From positions 2,976,001 through 3,040,000 of the forward strand of contig NZ_CP041970.1 of NCBI RefSeq assembly GCF_009884975.1: a stretch of 64,000 bases of DNA, written 5' to 3'. The DNA comes from Acinetobacter dispersus (lineage in GTDB: Bacteria; Pseudomonadota; Gammaproteobacteria; Pseudomonadales; Moraxellaceae). Made by a program: the position numbers and the translations under genes. The notes beneath the pieces were generated by a model. The model saw only the letters and a list, made by a program, of their open reading frames with translations. It made no database searches and had not been told where the DNA came from. This document shows positions 30,092-37,813 of the stretch, one piece after another (the first letter of the stretch is position 1; each line of letters begins with the position of its first letter).

Positions 30092-32275
30092 ATGAGCCAA
30101 AATACCAATATCGAAGATACAATTGACCTAAAAGAGCTTTTCTTTGCTTTGATTGCACAATGGAAGCTCATTGCATTGTGTATTATTCTAAGCTTGGTCT
30201 TTGCTTTACTCTACTTGCGTACAACACCTAATACTTATTCAGTCGATGCACTGGTGCAAGTGGAAGACAAAAAAGGGGCATCTGCTGCCTTACTCGGTGA
30301 TCTGTCGCAAATGATTGATCAAAAATCGCCAGCTCAATCTGAAATCGAAATTTTAAAGTCGCGTTTGGTACTCGGCTCAGTGATTCAAGCACTGCATTTG
30401 GACCTGAGTATTTCCAGCCCAGAAAATACTTTTTCACATCGTTTATTCAATAAATCTGATTATGTGACTGAATATGGATCTAAAGCGGTTATTTTTCATG
30501 ATCAAAAAAAGTCTTTTGATGTCCAGCAATTTGAAATTCCAAACTATTATTTGGATAAAACCCTGAGCTTAAGTTTTAAAAACAATAAGTTTACTTTAAC
30601 AGACCTAGCGACAGAAAATGTACTTTTAACTGCACCATTAAATAAACTAAATCAGCTCAATACTAAATCTGGCATTTGGAAGATTGCGATCTTTAGTAAA
30701 GATACATTCGACACCCACTACTTTATACAAAAGAGTTCTTTACCTGCTGCAGTTCAAGCCATCAATGCCAACTATTCTGTGGCAGAAAAAGGTAAATTAA
30801 CGGGAATCTTAGAACTAAACTATCAAGGCGAAGACAAAGAACATATTACTAAAGTTCTGAATGCCGTTTTAGCGGCATATAGCGCACAAAATGTAGAACG
30901 CCGTTCTGCAGAAACAGCACAAACCTTAAAATTCCTTGATGAACAACTGCCTGATCTAAAAAAACAACTGGATGATGCGGAGCGTGTCTTCAACAAGTTT
31001 CGTCAACAATATAATACCGTTGATGTGACCAAAGAGTCCGAACTATATTTGACCCAAAGTATTAACTTAGAAACCAAAAAAATTGAGTTACAACAACAAC
31101 AAGCCGATCTGGCGGCCAAATATACGGCTGAGCATCCAGCAATGCGTGAAATCAATGCACAAATTACGGCATTAGATAAGCAAATCGCTGCGCTAAATAG
31201 TACCTTGAAACAGTTACCAGATGTTCAACGCCAATACCTGCAACTGTATCGTGAAGTTGAAGTAAAAACCCAACTGTATACTGCTTTATTAAACTCATAC
31301 CAGCAATTACGTATCGCCAAAGCTGGTGAAATTGGTAATGTGCGAATTGTCGACACTGCAGTTGAACCAGTACAACCAATCAAACCGAAAAAACTGCAAA
31401 TTTTGATACTTTCAATTTTCTTGGGTGGGTTTTTAGGCACTTTAATCGCGTTATTACGTAATATGTTACGTACAGGTGTGAAAGATTCGACTCAAATCGA
31501 GAATGAGTTTGATTTGCCAGTGTATGCGACTGTACCTCGATCCCCTGTGCAAGAAACCCGTATCAGTATTTTGAAGAAGAAGAAATCGATTCCTGTGCTA
31601 GCCGTTAAGCATAATGATGATATTGCGGTAGAAAGTTTACGAAGTATTCGAACAGCGATTCATTTTGCACTTAGCAGTGCCAAGAACAATATTATTATGA
31701 TTGCGGGTCCTTCTCCAGAAGTGGGTAAATCATTTATCTCAACCAACTTGGCCACAATTTTTGCACAGAGCAATAAAAAAGTGTTAATCATCGATGCCGA
31801 TATGCGTCGTGGCTATATACATAAATATTTTAATTTAGATGTAAAACCAGGTTTATCTGAATATTTAAGTAATTTGGCTGACTTTAATCAAGTAATCCAT
31901 CAAACCGATGTATCTGGACTAAGTGTGATTACTCGAGGCAAAAACCCGACCAATCCATCAGAAATGCTTGGTTCTGAGCAGTTTAAATTGTTATTGGAAC
32001 AACTAAGTCAGCAATACGATCATATCATTATTGATACTCCACCGATCTTGGCAGTCACAGACGGTATTATTATTTCTCAATATGCGGGTGTGAATTTATT
32101 GGTAGCGCGTTATGCCAAATCACAAATGAAAGAACTTGAACTGAGTTTGAATCGTTTTGAACAAGCCAATGTAAAAGTCAATGGCTTTATCTTGAACGAT
32201 ATCCAACGCTCAAGTGCGGGCTATGGCTATGGTTATAATTATTCATATGCCTATAAAGCGCATAAAGATGACTAA
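30092..32275 (+). CDS. wzc: Capsule tyrosine autokinase and chain-length regulator Wzc
   Basis: A 727-residue inner-membrane BY-kinase. The N-terminal Wzz-like domain has a first membrane helix at about residues 30-50, a large periplasmic coiled-coil region, a proline-rich second membrane region (VEPVQPIKPKKLQILILSIFLGGFLGTLIALL) and a cytoplasmic kinase with Walker A GPSPEVGKS and Walker A' VLIIDADMRRG. The last 20 residues hold a cluster of six tyrosines (GYGYGYNYSYAYK), the autophosphorylation tail. It works with Wza and Wzb to export and size the polymer, and ends the operon before a strong terminator. Confidence 0.96.
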   Translation: MSQNTNIEDTIDLKELFFALIAQWKLIALCIILSLVFALLYLRTTPNTYSVDALVQVEDKKGASAALLGDLSQMIDQKSPAQSEIEILKSRLVLGSVIQALHLDLSISSPENTFSHRLFNKSDYVTEYGSKAVIFHDQKKSFDVQQFEIPNYYLDKTLSLSFKNNKFTLTDLATENVLLTAPLNKLNQLNTKSGIWKIAIFSKDTFDTHYFIQKSSLPAAVQAINANYSVAEKGKLTGILELNYQGEDKEHITKVLNAVLAAYSAQNVERRSAETAQTLKFLDEQLPDLKKQLDDAERVFNKFRQQYNTVDVTKESELYLTQSINLETKKIELQQQQADLAAKYTAEHPAMREINAQITALDKQIAALNSTLKQLPDVQRQYLQLYREVEVKTQLYTALLNSYQQLRIAKAGEIGNVRIVDTAVEPVQPIKPKKLQILILSIFLGGFLGTLIALLRNMLRTGVKDSTQIENEFDLPVYATVPRSPVQETRISILKKKKSIPVLAVKHNDDIAVESLRSIRTAIHFALSSAKNNIIMIAGPSPEVGKSFISTNLATIFAQSNKKVLIIDADMRRGYIHKYFNLDVKPGLSEYLSNLADFNQVIHQTDVSGLSVITRGKNPTNPSEMLGSEQFKLLLEQLSQQYDHIIIDTPPILAVTDGIIISQYAGVNLLVARYAKSQMKELELSLNRFEQANVKVNGFILNDIQRSSAGYGYGYNYSYAYKAHKDD

Positions 32276-32296
32276 ACACCCTTTAAATTGATTGTT

Positions 32297-32327
32297 AAAA
32301 AACCAGATCAGATGATCTGGTTTTTTT
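32297..32327 (+). terminator. Rho-independent terminator after wzc
   Basis: AAAAAACCAGATCA and TGATCTGGTTTTTT form a perfect stem with a T-run directly after, 22 bp past the wzc stop. Confidence 0.92.
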
Positions 32328-32452
32328 ATGCTTAAACACATAAATCTTATAAAAAACTCACGCATTTTTGCGGTTTATTATTCAATGCTTAAGCTCAAGC
32401 ATGCTAAGATCAATGCCATATTTTTTATTCAAATCTCGCTTTGGGACATCTC

Positions 32453-33160
32453 ATGAGTAAAGCTTTACCTTTCGTTGTAGCAGCTGTTTTAGGCGGTGCA
32501 GCGCTCGTTCCTATTTACTACGCTACCAAAAACCCAACAACTGAGCTTGGTGCCAAAGCTGACAAAAATGCAGCACCTGTTGCAAAAATCAGTTATGCAT
32601 TAGGTTATGAAGTGGCAAAACAAACACCACCAGAATTAGAAACCAGTGCGTTTATCACTGGCTTCCGTGATGCTCATGCGCAAAAACCTGCTGCCTATAC
32701 GGAAGAAGAGTTACAGGCAGCGTATGTTGAGTTCCAAAAAGAGCAACAACAAAAACAAGTCGCTGAAACCAAAAAAACTGAAGCAACCAACAACAGCTTT
32801 TTAGCAGAAAATGCGAAAAAAGAAGGTGTGAAAACCACAGCTTCAGGCTTGCAATACAAGATCACCAAAGAAGGGACAGGCAAGCAACCCGTCGCAGCAT
32901 CTGTTGTGAAAGTTCATTACAAAGGCCAACTTGCTGATGGTAAAGTATTTGACAGTTCATATGACCGCGGTGAGCCAATTGAGTTTCCACTAAATCAAGT
33001 GATTCCAGGTTGGACTGAAGGCTTACAACTTATGAAAGAAGGCGGTAAAGCAACTTTCTATATTCCAGCAAACTTAGGTTATGGTGAACAAGGTGTACCT
33101 GGTTCGATTCCACCAAATAGTACATTAATTTTTGACGTAGAATTAATTGCTGTAAAATAA
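32453..33160 (+). CDS. fkpA: FKBP-type peptidyl-prolyl cis-trans isomerase (FkpA)
   Basis: A 235-residue isomerase with an N-terminal hydrophobic segment ([20 protein letters not shown]) that should act as an uncleaved anchor or signal, an FkpA-type dimerisation domain (about residues 40-115) and a C-terminal FKBP domain ([29 protein letters not shown]...[23 protein letters not shown]). It assists periplasmic protein folding. The ATG at 32453 was preferred to a TTG four codons earlier. It is the conserved gene flanking wzc in Acinetobacter capsule loci. Confidence 0.92.
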   Translation: MSKALPFVVAAVLGGAALVPIYYATKNPTTELGAKADKNAAPVAKISYALGYEVAKQTPPELETSAFITGFRDAHAQKPAAYTEEELQAAYVEFQKEQQQKQVAETKKTEATNNSFLAENAKKEGVKTTASGLQYKITKEGTGKQPVAASVVKVHYKGQLADGKVFDSSYDRGEPIEFPLNQVIPGWTEGLQLMKEGGKATFYIPANLGYGEQGVPGSIPPNSTLIFDVELIAVK

Positions 33161-33166
33161 TGATCT

Positions 33167-33196
33167 AAGGAGAGCCTGTGCTCTCCTTTATTTTTT
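33167..33196 (+). terminator. Terminator/attenuator between the two FKBP genes
   Basis: AAGGAGAG and CTCTCCTT form an 8-bp stem with a six-base loop followed by TATTTTTT. The Shine-Dalgarno of the next gene begins at the end of the T-run, so the second FKBP is expressed by read-through or from an unseen promoter. Confidence 0.82.
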
Positions 33197-33206
33197 GGAA
33201 GAAATA

Positions 33207-33890
33207 ATGAAAAGATTAGGTCTCATTTTAATTGCTGCAACCATCGGAACGGTTCAAGCAGCGCCTATTACACAAAAAAGCCCACAAAAAGATCAACTCG
33301 GATATAGCTACGGTTATCTGATGGGTAGAGGCAACGCCGAAACTCTAAAGGATTTGAATATTGAAACCTTTGTACAGGGTTTACAAGAAGCGGTGCAAGG
33401 TAAAGCGGCATCATTGACCGATGAAGAAATGGCGACTGTACTCAATCAATATAAAAAGCGCCTAGAAGCCAAACAACTGGTCGAGTTTCAAGAACAAGCA
33501 CAAAAAAATGATCAAGCAGGCAAAGCCTTTTTAGCTGAAAATAGCAAGAAAGCCGATATCGTGACCACGAAATCAGGCCTACAATACCAAGTGCTAGAAC
33601 AAGGTAAAGGCAAGTCTCCGAAAGCAAGCTCTACAGTTAAAGTCAATTATGAAGGTCGTCTGCTTGATGGCACCGTATTTGATAGTTCAATTGCACGTAA
33701 CCATCCGCTTGAATTTAAACTGAGTCAAGTGATTACGGGTTGGACTGAAGGGGTTCAAACCATGAAGGAAGGTGGTAAATCACGTTTCTTTATTCCAGCA
33801 AATCTAGCTTATGGCGATGTCGGTTCGGGCGATGCGATTGGACCCAACAGCACTTTAATTTTTGATATTGAATTGCTTGAAGTGAAATAA
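33207..33890 (+). CDS. fklB: Second FKBP-type peptidyl-prolyl isomerase, periplasmic
   Basis: A 227-residue paralogue of the preceding protein. It has a cleavable signal peptide (MKRLGLILIAATIGTVQA, then APIT), a helical N-terminal domain beginning LGYSYGYLMGRGN and the FKBP domain VKVNYEGRLLDGTVFDSSIARNHPLEFKLSQVITGWTEGVQTMKEGG. The ATG at 33207 is preceded by GGAAGAA and chosen over an in-frame TTG at 33195. It is located 46 bp after fkpA, with a terminator between. Likely a duplication that diverged in membrane anchoring. Confidence 0.91.
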   Translation: MKRLGLILIAATIGTVQAAPITQKSPQKDQLGYSYGYLMGRGNAETLKDLNIETFVQGLQEAVQGKAASLTDEEMATVLNQYKKRLEAKQLVEFQEQAQKNDQAGKAFLAENSKKADIVTTKSGLQYQVLEQGKGKSPKASSTVKVNYEGRLLDGTVFDSSIARNHPLEFKLSQVITGWTEGVQTMKEGGKSRFFIPANLAYGDVGSGDAIGPNSTLIFDIELLEVK

Positions 33891-33895
33891 TAAAA

Positions 33896-33923
33896 AAACC
33901 CTCCAGTTGGAGGGTTTAATTTT
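33896..33923. terminator. Terminator after the FKBP pair, probably bidirectional
   Basis: AAACCCTCC and GGAGGGTTT with an AGTT loop, followed by AATTTTT. A-runs on the other side allow termination of murJ, which is convergent and ends at 33933. Confidence 0.88.
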
Positions 33924-33932
33924 TCAATGCGT

Positions 33933-35474
33933 TTAAGCTTTCAAATGTCTTGGACGGAAGCCCATAACCAACAATCCCACCACATAAGCCACCACACCAA
34001 TCACACATAAACCAGCCACTTCAGCAATACGTAGCCATTGTGAAATATCTCCTTGGTACCAGGTTAAGCCATACCAAAGCGCAGCAATCATGGCGATATT
34101 GGCAACTGCATATTGAAGTGCCAGTTTTTTCCAATGTGCCCCAAAACGATAGATATTACGTTTATGCAAATAGAAATACAGCATACCCGCATTCACCAAC
34201 GCTGAGCCTGAAGATGCTAATGCAAGTGCCATATGCTCTGCATGCCAATCGATTAATTTAAAGAAACCAATAAAGACTACGTTTAGAATTGCATTGGCTG
34301 CGACGGCCATTAAACCAACACGGACAGGTGTTTTGGTATCTTGTTGTGCATAGAAGCCTGGTGCAAACACTTTAATCAACATAAATGAGATTACCCCTGC
34401 ACTCATACATTGCAGGGCCAATGCTGTCATTCGCGTATCTTCTACGGTAAATTCACCACGTTGGAACAAAGCCTGAATAATCGGTGTCGACAACATAAAT
34501 AATGCAATACTTGCAGGAATCCCCACCAGCATAATAATCTTGGCAGCCCAATCAATCATGCCTCTAAATTTGGCTTGATCTTGCTCTGCATGACGTGCAG
34601 AAAGCGAAGGTAAAATTACCGTACCAATCGCCACACCAATCAATCCCAATGGCAACTCAGTCATTCGCTCGGCACTGTATAGCCATGACACCGAGCCATC
34701 TTGCATAAATGATGCCCAGATTGTATTGAGCAATAAGTTAATTTGCGTCACTGATACGCCAAACAAAGCGGGCAGCATCAGTTTTAAAATACGATCCACC
34801 CCTTCATGCTTGAAGTCTACTTTAGGTGGAATCAGTAAGTTCTTCTTCCATAATTCAGGAATCTGAATCGCCAGCTGTAAAACACCCGCGGCAACCACAG
34901 CCCAACCCAAAGCCATAATTGGCTCCGCCATATACGGCGTCAGCCACCAAGCCCCTGCAATCATTGCCACATTGAGCAATACTGGAGAAAAAGCAGGTGA
35001 AGCAAATGAACCATAGCTGTTTAAGATACTGCTGGCAAAAGCCGTCAACGACATAAACATCAGATATGGAATAGTCAGACGGAACATATCCACGGCGAGA
35101 TCGAATTTCTCTGGGTCGTTATGGAAACCAGGTGCATACAAATAAATAATTGCAGGTGCAGCCACCATCGCCACAAAGGTCAATAACGACATGGCCGTAA
35201 GCAGACAGCCAAACACTCGACTAATGAGAATCTGGACTTCGGCATGCGCACGGCTGGTTTTATATTCTGTTAAAACAGGAATAAAGGCCTGAGAAAAAGC
35301 CCCTTCCGCAAATAAGCGCCTGAAAAAATTGGGAATACGAAAGGCAACGACAAAGGTATCGAAGTCCTTACCCGCACCAAACACATTGAGTAGCACCACA
35401 TCACGTACCAAACCCAACACCCGGGATAACATCGTCATTGCACTGACAATTACAGTCGATCGCCACAATGCCAT
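33933..35474 (-). CDS. murJ: Lipid II flippase MurJ (MviN)
   Basis: A 513-residue MOP-superfamily flippase with 14 predicted membrane helices that moves lipid II to the periplasm for peptidoglycan synthesis. The N-terminal block ALWRSTVIVSAMTMLSRVLGLVRDVVLLNVFGAGKDFDTFVVAFRIPNFFRRLFAEGAFSQAF is the MurJ hallmark. The frame extends to a GTG at 35483, but the ATG at 35474 is the usual start. It lies between the FKBP genes and ampD, as in other Acinetobacter genomes. Confidence 0.96.
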   Translation of the reverse strand: MALWRSTVIVSAMTMLSRVLGLVRDVVLLNVFGAGKDFDTFVVAFRIPNFFRRLFAEGAFSQAFIPVLTEYKTSRAHAEVQILISRVFGCLLTAMSLLTFVAMVAAPAIIYLYAPGFHNDPEKFDLAVDMFRLTIPYLMFMSLTAFASSILNSYGSFASPAFSPVLLNVAMIAGAWWLTPYMAEPIMALGWAVVAAGVLQLAIQIPELWKKNLLIPPKVDFKHEGVDRILKLMLPALFGVSVTQINLLLNTIWASFMQDGSVSWLYSAERMTELPLGLIGVAIGTVILPSLSARHAEQDQAKFRGMIDWAAKIIMLVGIPASIALFMLSTPIIQALFQRGEFTVEDTRMTALALQCMSAGVISFMLIKVFAPGFYAQQDTKTPVRVGLMAVAANAILNVVFIGFFKLIDWHAEHMALALASSGSALVNAGMLYFYLHKRNIYRFGAHWKKLALQYAVANIAMIAALWYGLTWYQGDISQWLRIAEVAGLCVIGVVAYVVGLLVMGFRPRHLKA

Positions 35475-35545
35475 CGCATTCACCTACGGCTTATATTTTA
35501 AAAAGCGTTATTGTAATGAAAGTCCGAATAGATTTCGTTGTGAAA

Positions 35546-36178
35546 TTATAAATCCAACGATGTTTTTTGGGCGAATTTTTGCTGGGACAATAGGTTCCGA
35601 AACAATTGCCAATCAAAATATAAGCCAGGATCGGTTTTCCGTTTTGGCGCAATGTCAGAATGGCCTGCAATATGATTTTGAATTTTTGGATATGCTTGGC
35701 GTAAAGTATTCACAACCTCAACCAATGCTTGATATTGCTCAGGTTCGAAAGGTAGATCATCACTTCCCTCAAGCTCGATTCCTATCGAATAATCATTACA
35801 TTCCTTCAAAGCCAAATAGCTAGAACGACCTGCGTGCCACGAACGGTCATTAAAATTCACAAACTGAATCACTTCGCCTGTACGTAAAATCAATAGATGC
35901 GCTGAAACTTTCATCCCTTCAATGGTTTGGAAATAAGGATGTACAGACCAATCCAGCTGATTCTGAAAGAATTGTTGGATATAGCCACCACCAAACTGTG
36001 AAGGTGGCAAACTGATATTGTGGATAACGATCAGTTGAATATCGGTTCCGGCAGGCCGTGCATTAAAATTAGGCGAGGCAATCTGGGTCGCCCCCACCAA
36101 TACACCCTCTTGTACTTGAGCAAATCTAGCGTGTTGCATTGTGACTCGAATCAGCAATTTAATCTGTATAGGCGCCAT
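35546..36178 (-). CDS. ampD: 1,6-anhydro-N-acetylmuramyl-L-alanine amidase AmpD
   Basis: 210 residues with the amidase_2 zinc site: His53 in LIVIHNISLPP, His173 and Asp183 in AGHSDIAPKRKTDPG. It cleaves the anhydromuropeptide during cell-wall recycling in the cytoplasm. Loss of it derepresses ampC-type beta-lactamases in many species. The start is uncertain. An ATG at 36139 (MQHARFAQVQ) also fits the family, which usually begins closer to the VPSPN-like segment (here IASPNFNARP). It is divergent from nadC. Confidence 0.93.
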   Translation of the reverse strand: MAPIQIKLLIRVTMQHARFAQVQEGVLVGATQIASPNFNARPAGTDIQLIVIHNISLPPSQFGGGYIQQFFQNQLDWSVHPYFQTIEGMKVSAHLLILRTGEVIQFVNFNDRSWHAGRSSYLALKECNDYSIGIELEGSDDLPFEPEQYQALVEVVNTLRQAYPKIQNHIAGHSDIAPKRKTDPGLYFDWQLFRNLLSQQKFAQKTSLDL

Positions 36179-36284
36179 TCTGCCATGCTTTCTCCAGAAT
36201 AATCGAGATGAAATACTTATTTTTTACAGGGAGGGTGTTAATATATGACACACGTTTTTTAGTCAAACATACACTGGAACTGGT

Positions 36285-37130
36285 ATGAGTATTCCTCAAT
36301 CTTTGCTTGAACAATCTATTCAAATCAATATTCAACAAGCATTACAAGAAGATATTGGGGACGGCGATATTACCGCCATGCTTACACCAGTCGATGAGCA
36401 AGCCACTGCGACCATCATTAGCCGTGAAGAGATGGTCTTGGCTGGTCAGCCTTGGGTGAATGCCTTGATTCAAGCCTATGACAACAGCGTGCAAGTGACC
36501 TGGTTAAAGCAAGAAGGTGACGTTGTTGCGGCAAATGAAGCGTTCTTAAAGCTTGCTGGTTCTGCACGTAGTTTGCTCACTGTAGAACGTCCTGCTTTAA
36601 ACTTTATTCAAACGCTGTCTGCAGTTGCGACAAAAACAGCAAGCTATGTTCAACAACTAGAAGGTTTACATACCAAACTGCTGGATACTCGCAAGACCTT
36701 GCCAGGCCTGCGTATTGCACAAAAATATGCGGTAGCCATCGGTGGCGGACAAAATCACCGCTTAGGTTTATTTGATGCATTCCTGATTAAAGAAAATCAT
36801 ATTATGGCTGCGGGCGGCATTGCCCAAGCCATCACCAAAGCCCACGAAATCGCACCGGGCAAACCGGTCGAAGTCGAAGTGGAAACTTGGGAGGAGTTAA
36901 ATCAGGCCCTGGAAGCAGGGGCTGATATCGTAATGCTGGATAACTTTAGCCAGCAACAGATGATTGATGCGGTCAAATATGTGGCAGGTCGTTGTAAATT
37001 AGAAGCCTCTGGTAATATCACCATTGAAAATTTACGTGAAGTGGCAACCTCTGGCGTGGATTACATTTCCATGGGCGTATTGACCAAAGACGTACGCGCA
37101 GTTGATTTATCCATGCGTTTTAACGCTTAA
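36285..37130 (+). CDS. nadC: Nicotinate-nucleotide pyrophosphorylase (carboxylating) NadC
   Basis: A 281-residue quinolinate phosphoribosyltransferase that makes nicotinate mononucleotide in NAD biosynthesis. Substrate-binding motifs are DTRKTLPGLR, QNHRLGLFDAFLIKENHI and EVEVETWEELNQALEAGADIVMLDN, ending with the ASGNITIENLREVATSGVDYISMG barrel strands. Its stop overlaps the end of the convergent small gene at 37127. Confidence 0.96.
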   Translation: MSIPQSLLEQSIQINIQQALQEDIGDGDITAMLTPVDEQATATIISREEMVLAGQPWVNALIQAYDNSVQVTWLKQEGDVVAANEAFLKLAGSARSLLTVERPALNFIQTLSAVATKTASYVQQLEGLHTKLLDTRKTLPGLRIAQKYAVAIGGGQNHRLGLFDAFLIKENHIMAAGGIAQAITKAHEIAPGKPVEVEVETWEELNQALEAGADIVMLDNFSQQQMIDAVKYVAGRCKLEASGNITIENLREVATSGVDYISMGVLTKDVRAVDLSMRFNA

Positions 37131-37315
37131 GCCTGATCAAGATCTTTTTCTTGTTTCAAAGGCTTTTGTTCTACTAAAGCCTCTGCTTTATTCAATTGTG
37201 TCGTTTCAACTTGCCACGCTGATTTGGCTTCGGTCGAATCAGTTGGACGGGGGTCAGCCGCCATTAATACAAATGTTACTGCTGTGAGTAAGACCAAAAA
37301 TACTTGTAGCATCAT
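37127..37315 (-). CDS. Small membrane-anchored or secreted protein, unknown
   Basis: 62 residues: an N-terminal hydrophobic helix (LQVFLVLLTAVTFVLMAA, about 3-20) followed by a polar, charged tail rich in Lys, Glu and Gln. The Shine-Dalgarno AAGGGG lies just before two consecutive ATGs (37315 and 37312), which supports translation. It overlaps the convergent nadC end by 4 bp. No family recognised. Confidence 0.62.
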   Translation of the reverse strand: MMLQVFLVLLTAVTFVLMAADPRPTDSTEAKSAWQVETTQLNKAEALVEQKPLKQEKDLDQA

Positions 37316-37509
37316 TATTTCCCCTTAAACTTGTTTCTTTCAATTTGGCTCAATTTATCAAATTAAAATGAGTCAAATCAGTGGGCTGTGTTATAGGCAT
37401 GTAAATGCTCAGTGAGCTATTTGTTGACGATGATGTGTTTGTGTCTACTTTCATTTCGATCTATGTAAGCTTAAAATGCTAAGCAGCTCAATTTATTAAA
37501 ATAATAAGT

Positions 37510-37749
37510 ATGGATACCATATTCGAAGCCATATTTTATGTGCTGTTTAAGCTGTTCCGTTTTCTATTCATTGACCTAATTTTTGAGATTATTTTTGAAG
37601 GTGTAATTCGTAGCCTTGGCTATGGAGTTGTACGTTGCTACCGGCTTGGACAACGAGTAGATTTTGACAGCACTGAAGTATTTGTCGTCGGTTTTATCAC
37701 GCTGCTCATATTGATACTTCTATGTATCTACTGGTTTTTACTAAGATAA
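37510..37749 (+). CDS. Small membrane protein, unknown
   Basis: 79 residues, mostly hydrophobic. An N-terminal Phe/Ile-rich amphipathic region (FEAIFYVLFKLFRFLFIDLIFEIIFEG) is followed by a short basic and polar loop (RCYRLGQRVDFDSTE) and a C-terminal membrane helix (VFVVGFITLLILILLCIYWFLL). Independent unit between the small gene and the phospholipase gene, with a terminator immediately after. No recognised family. Confidence 0.6.
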   Translation: MDTIFEAIFYVLFKLFRFLFIDLIFEIIFEGVIRSLGYGVVRCYRLGQRVDFDSTEVFVVGFITLLILILLCIYWFLLR

Positions 37750-37763
37750 TTTTCAACCTATAA

Positions 37764-37794
37764 AAAGCAGTCTAAGATTGACTTAGACTGCTTT
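37764..37794. terminator. Terminator between the small membrane protein gene and phospholipase C gene
   Basis: AAAGCAGTCTAAG and CTTAGACTGCTTT form a 13-bp stem with a five-base loop. On the minus strand it is followed by TTTTTATA, so it mainly ends the phospholipase transcript and may act both ways. Confidence 0.86.
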
Positions 37795-37813
37795 AGGCTC
37801 ATATCAAATAACC

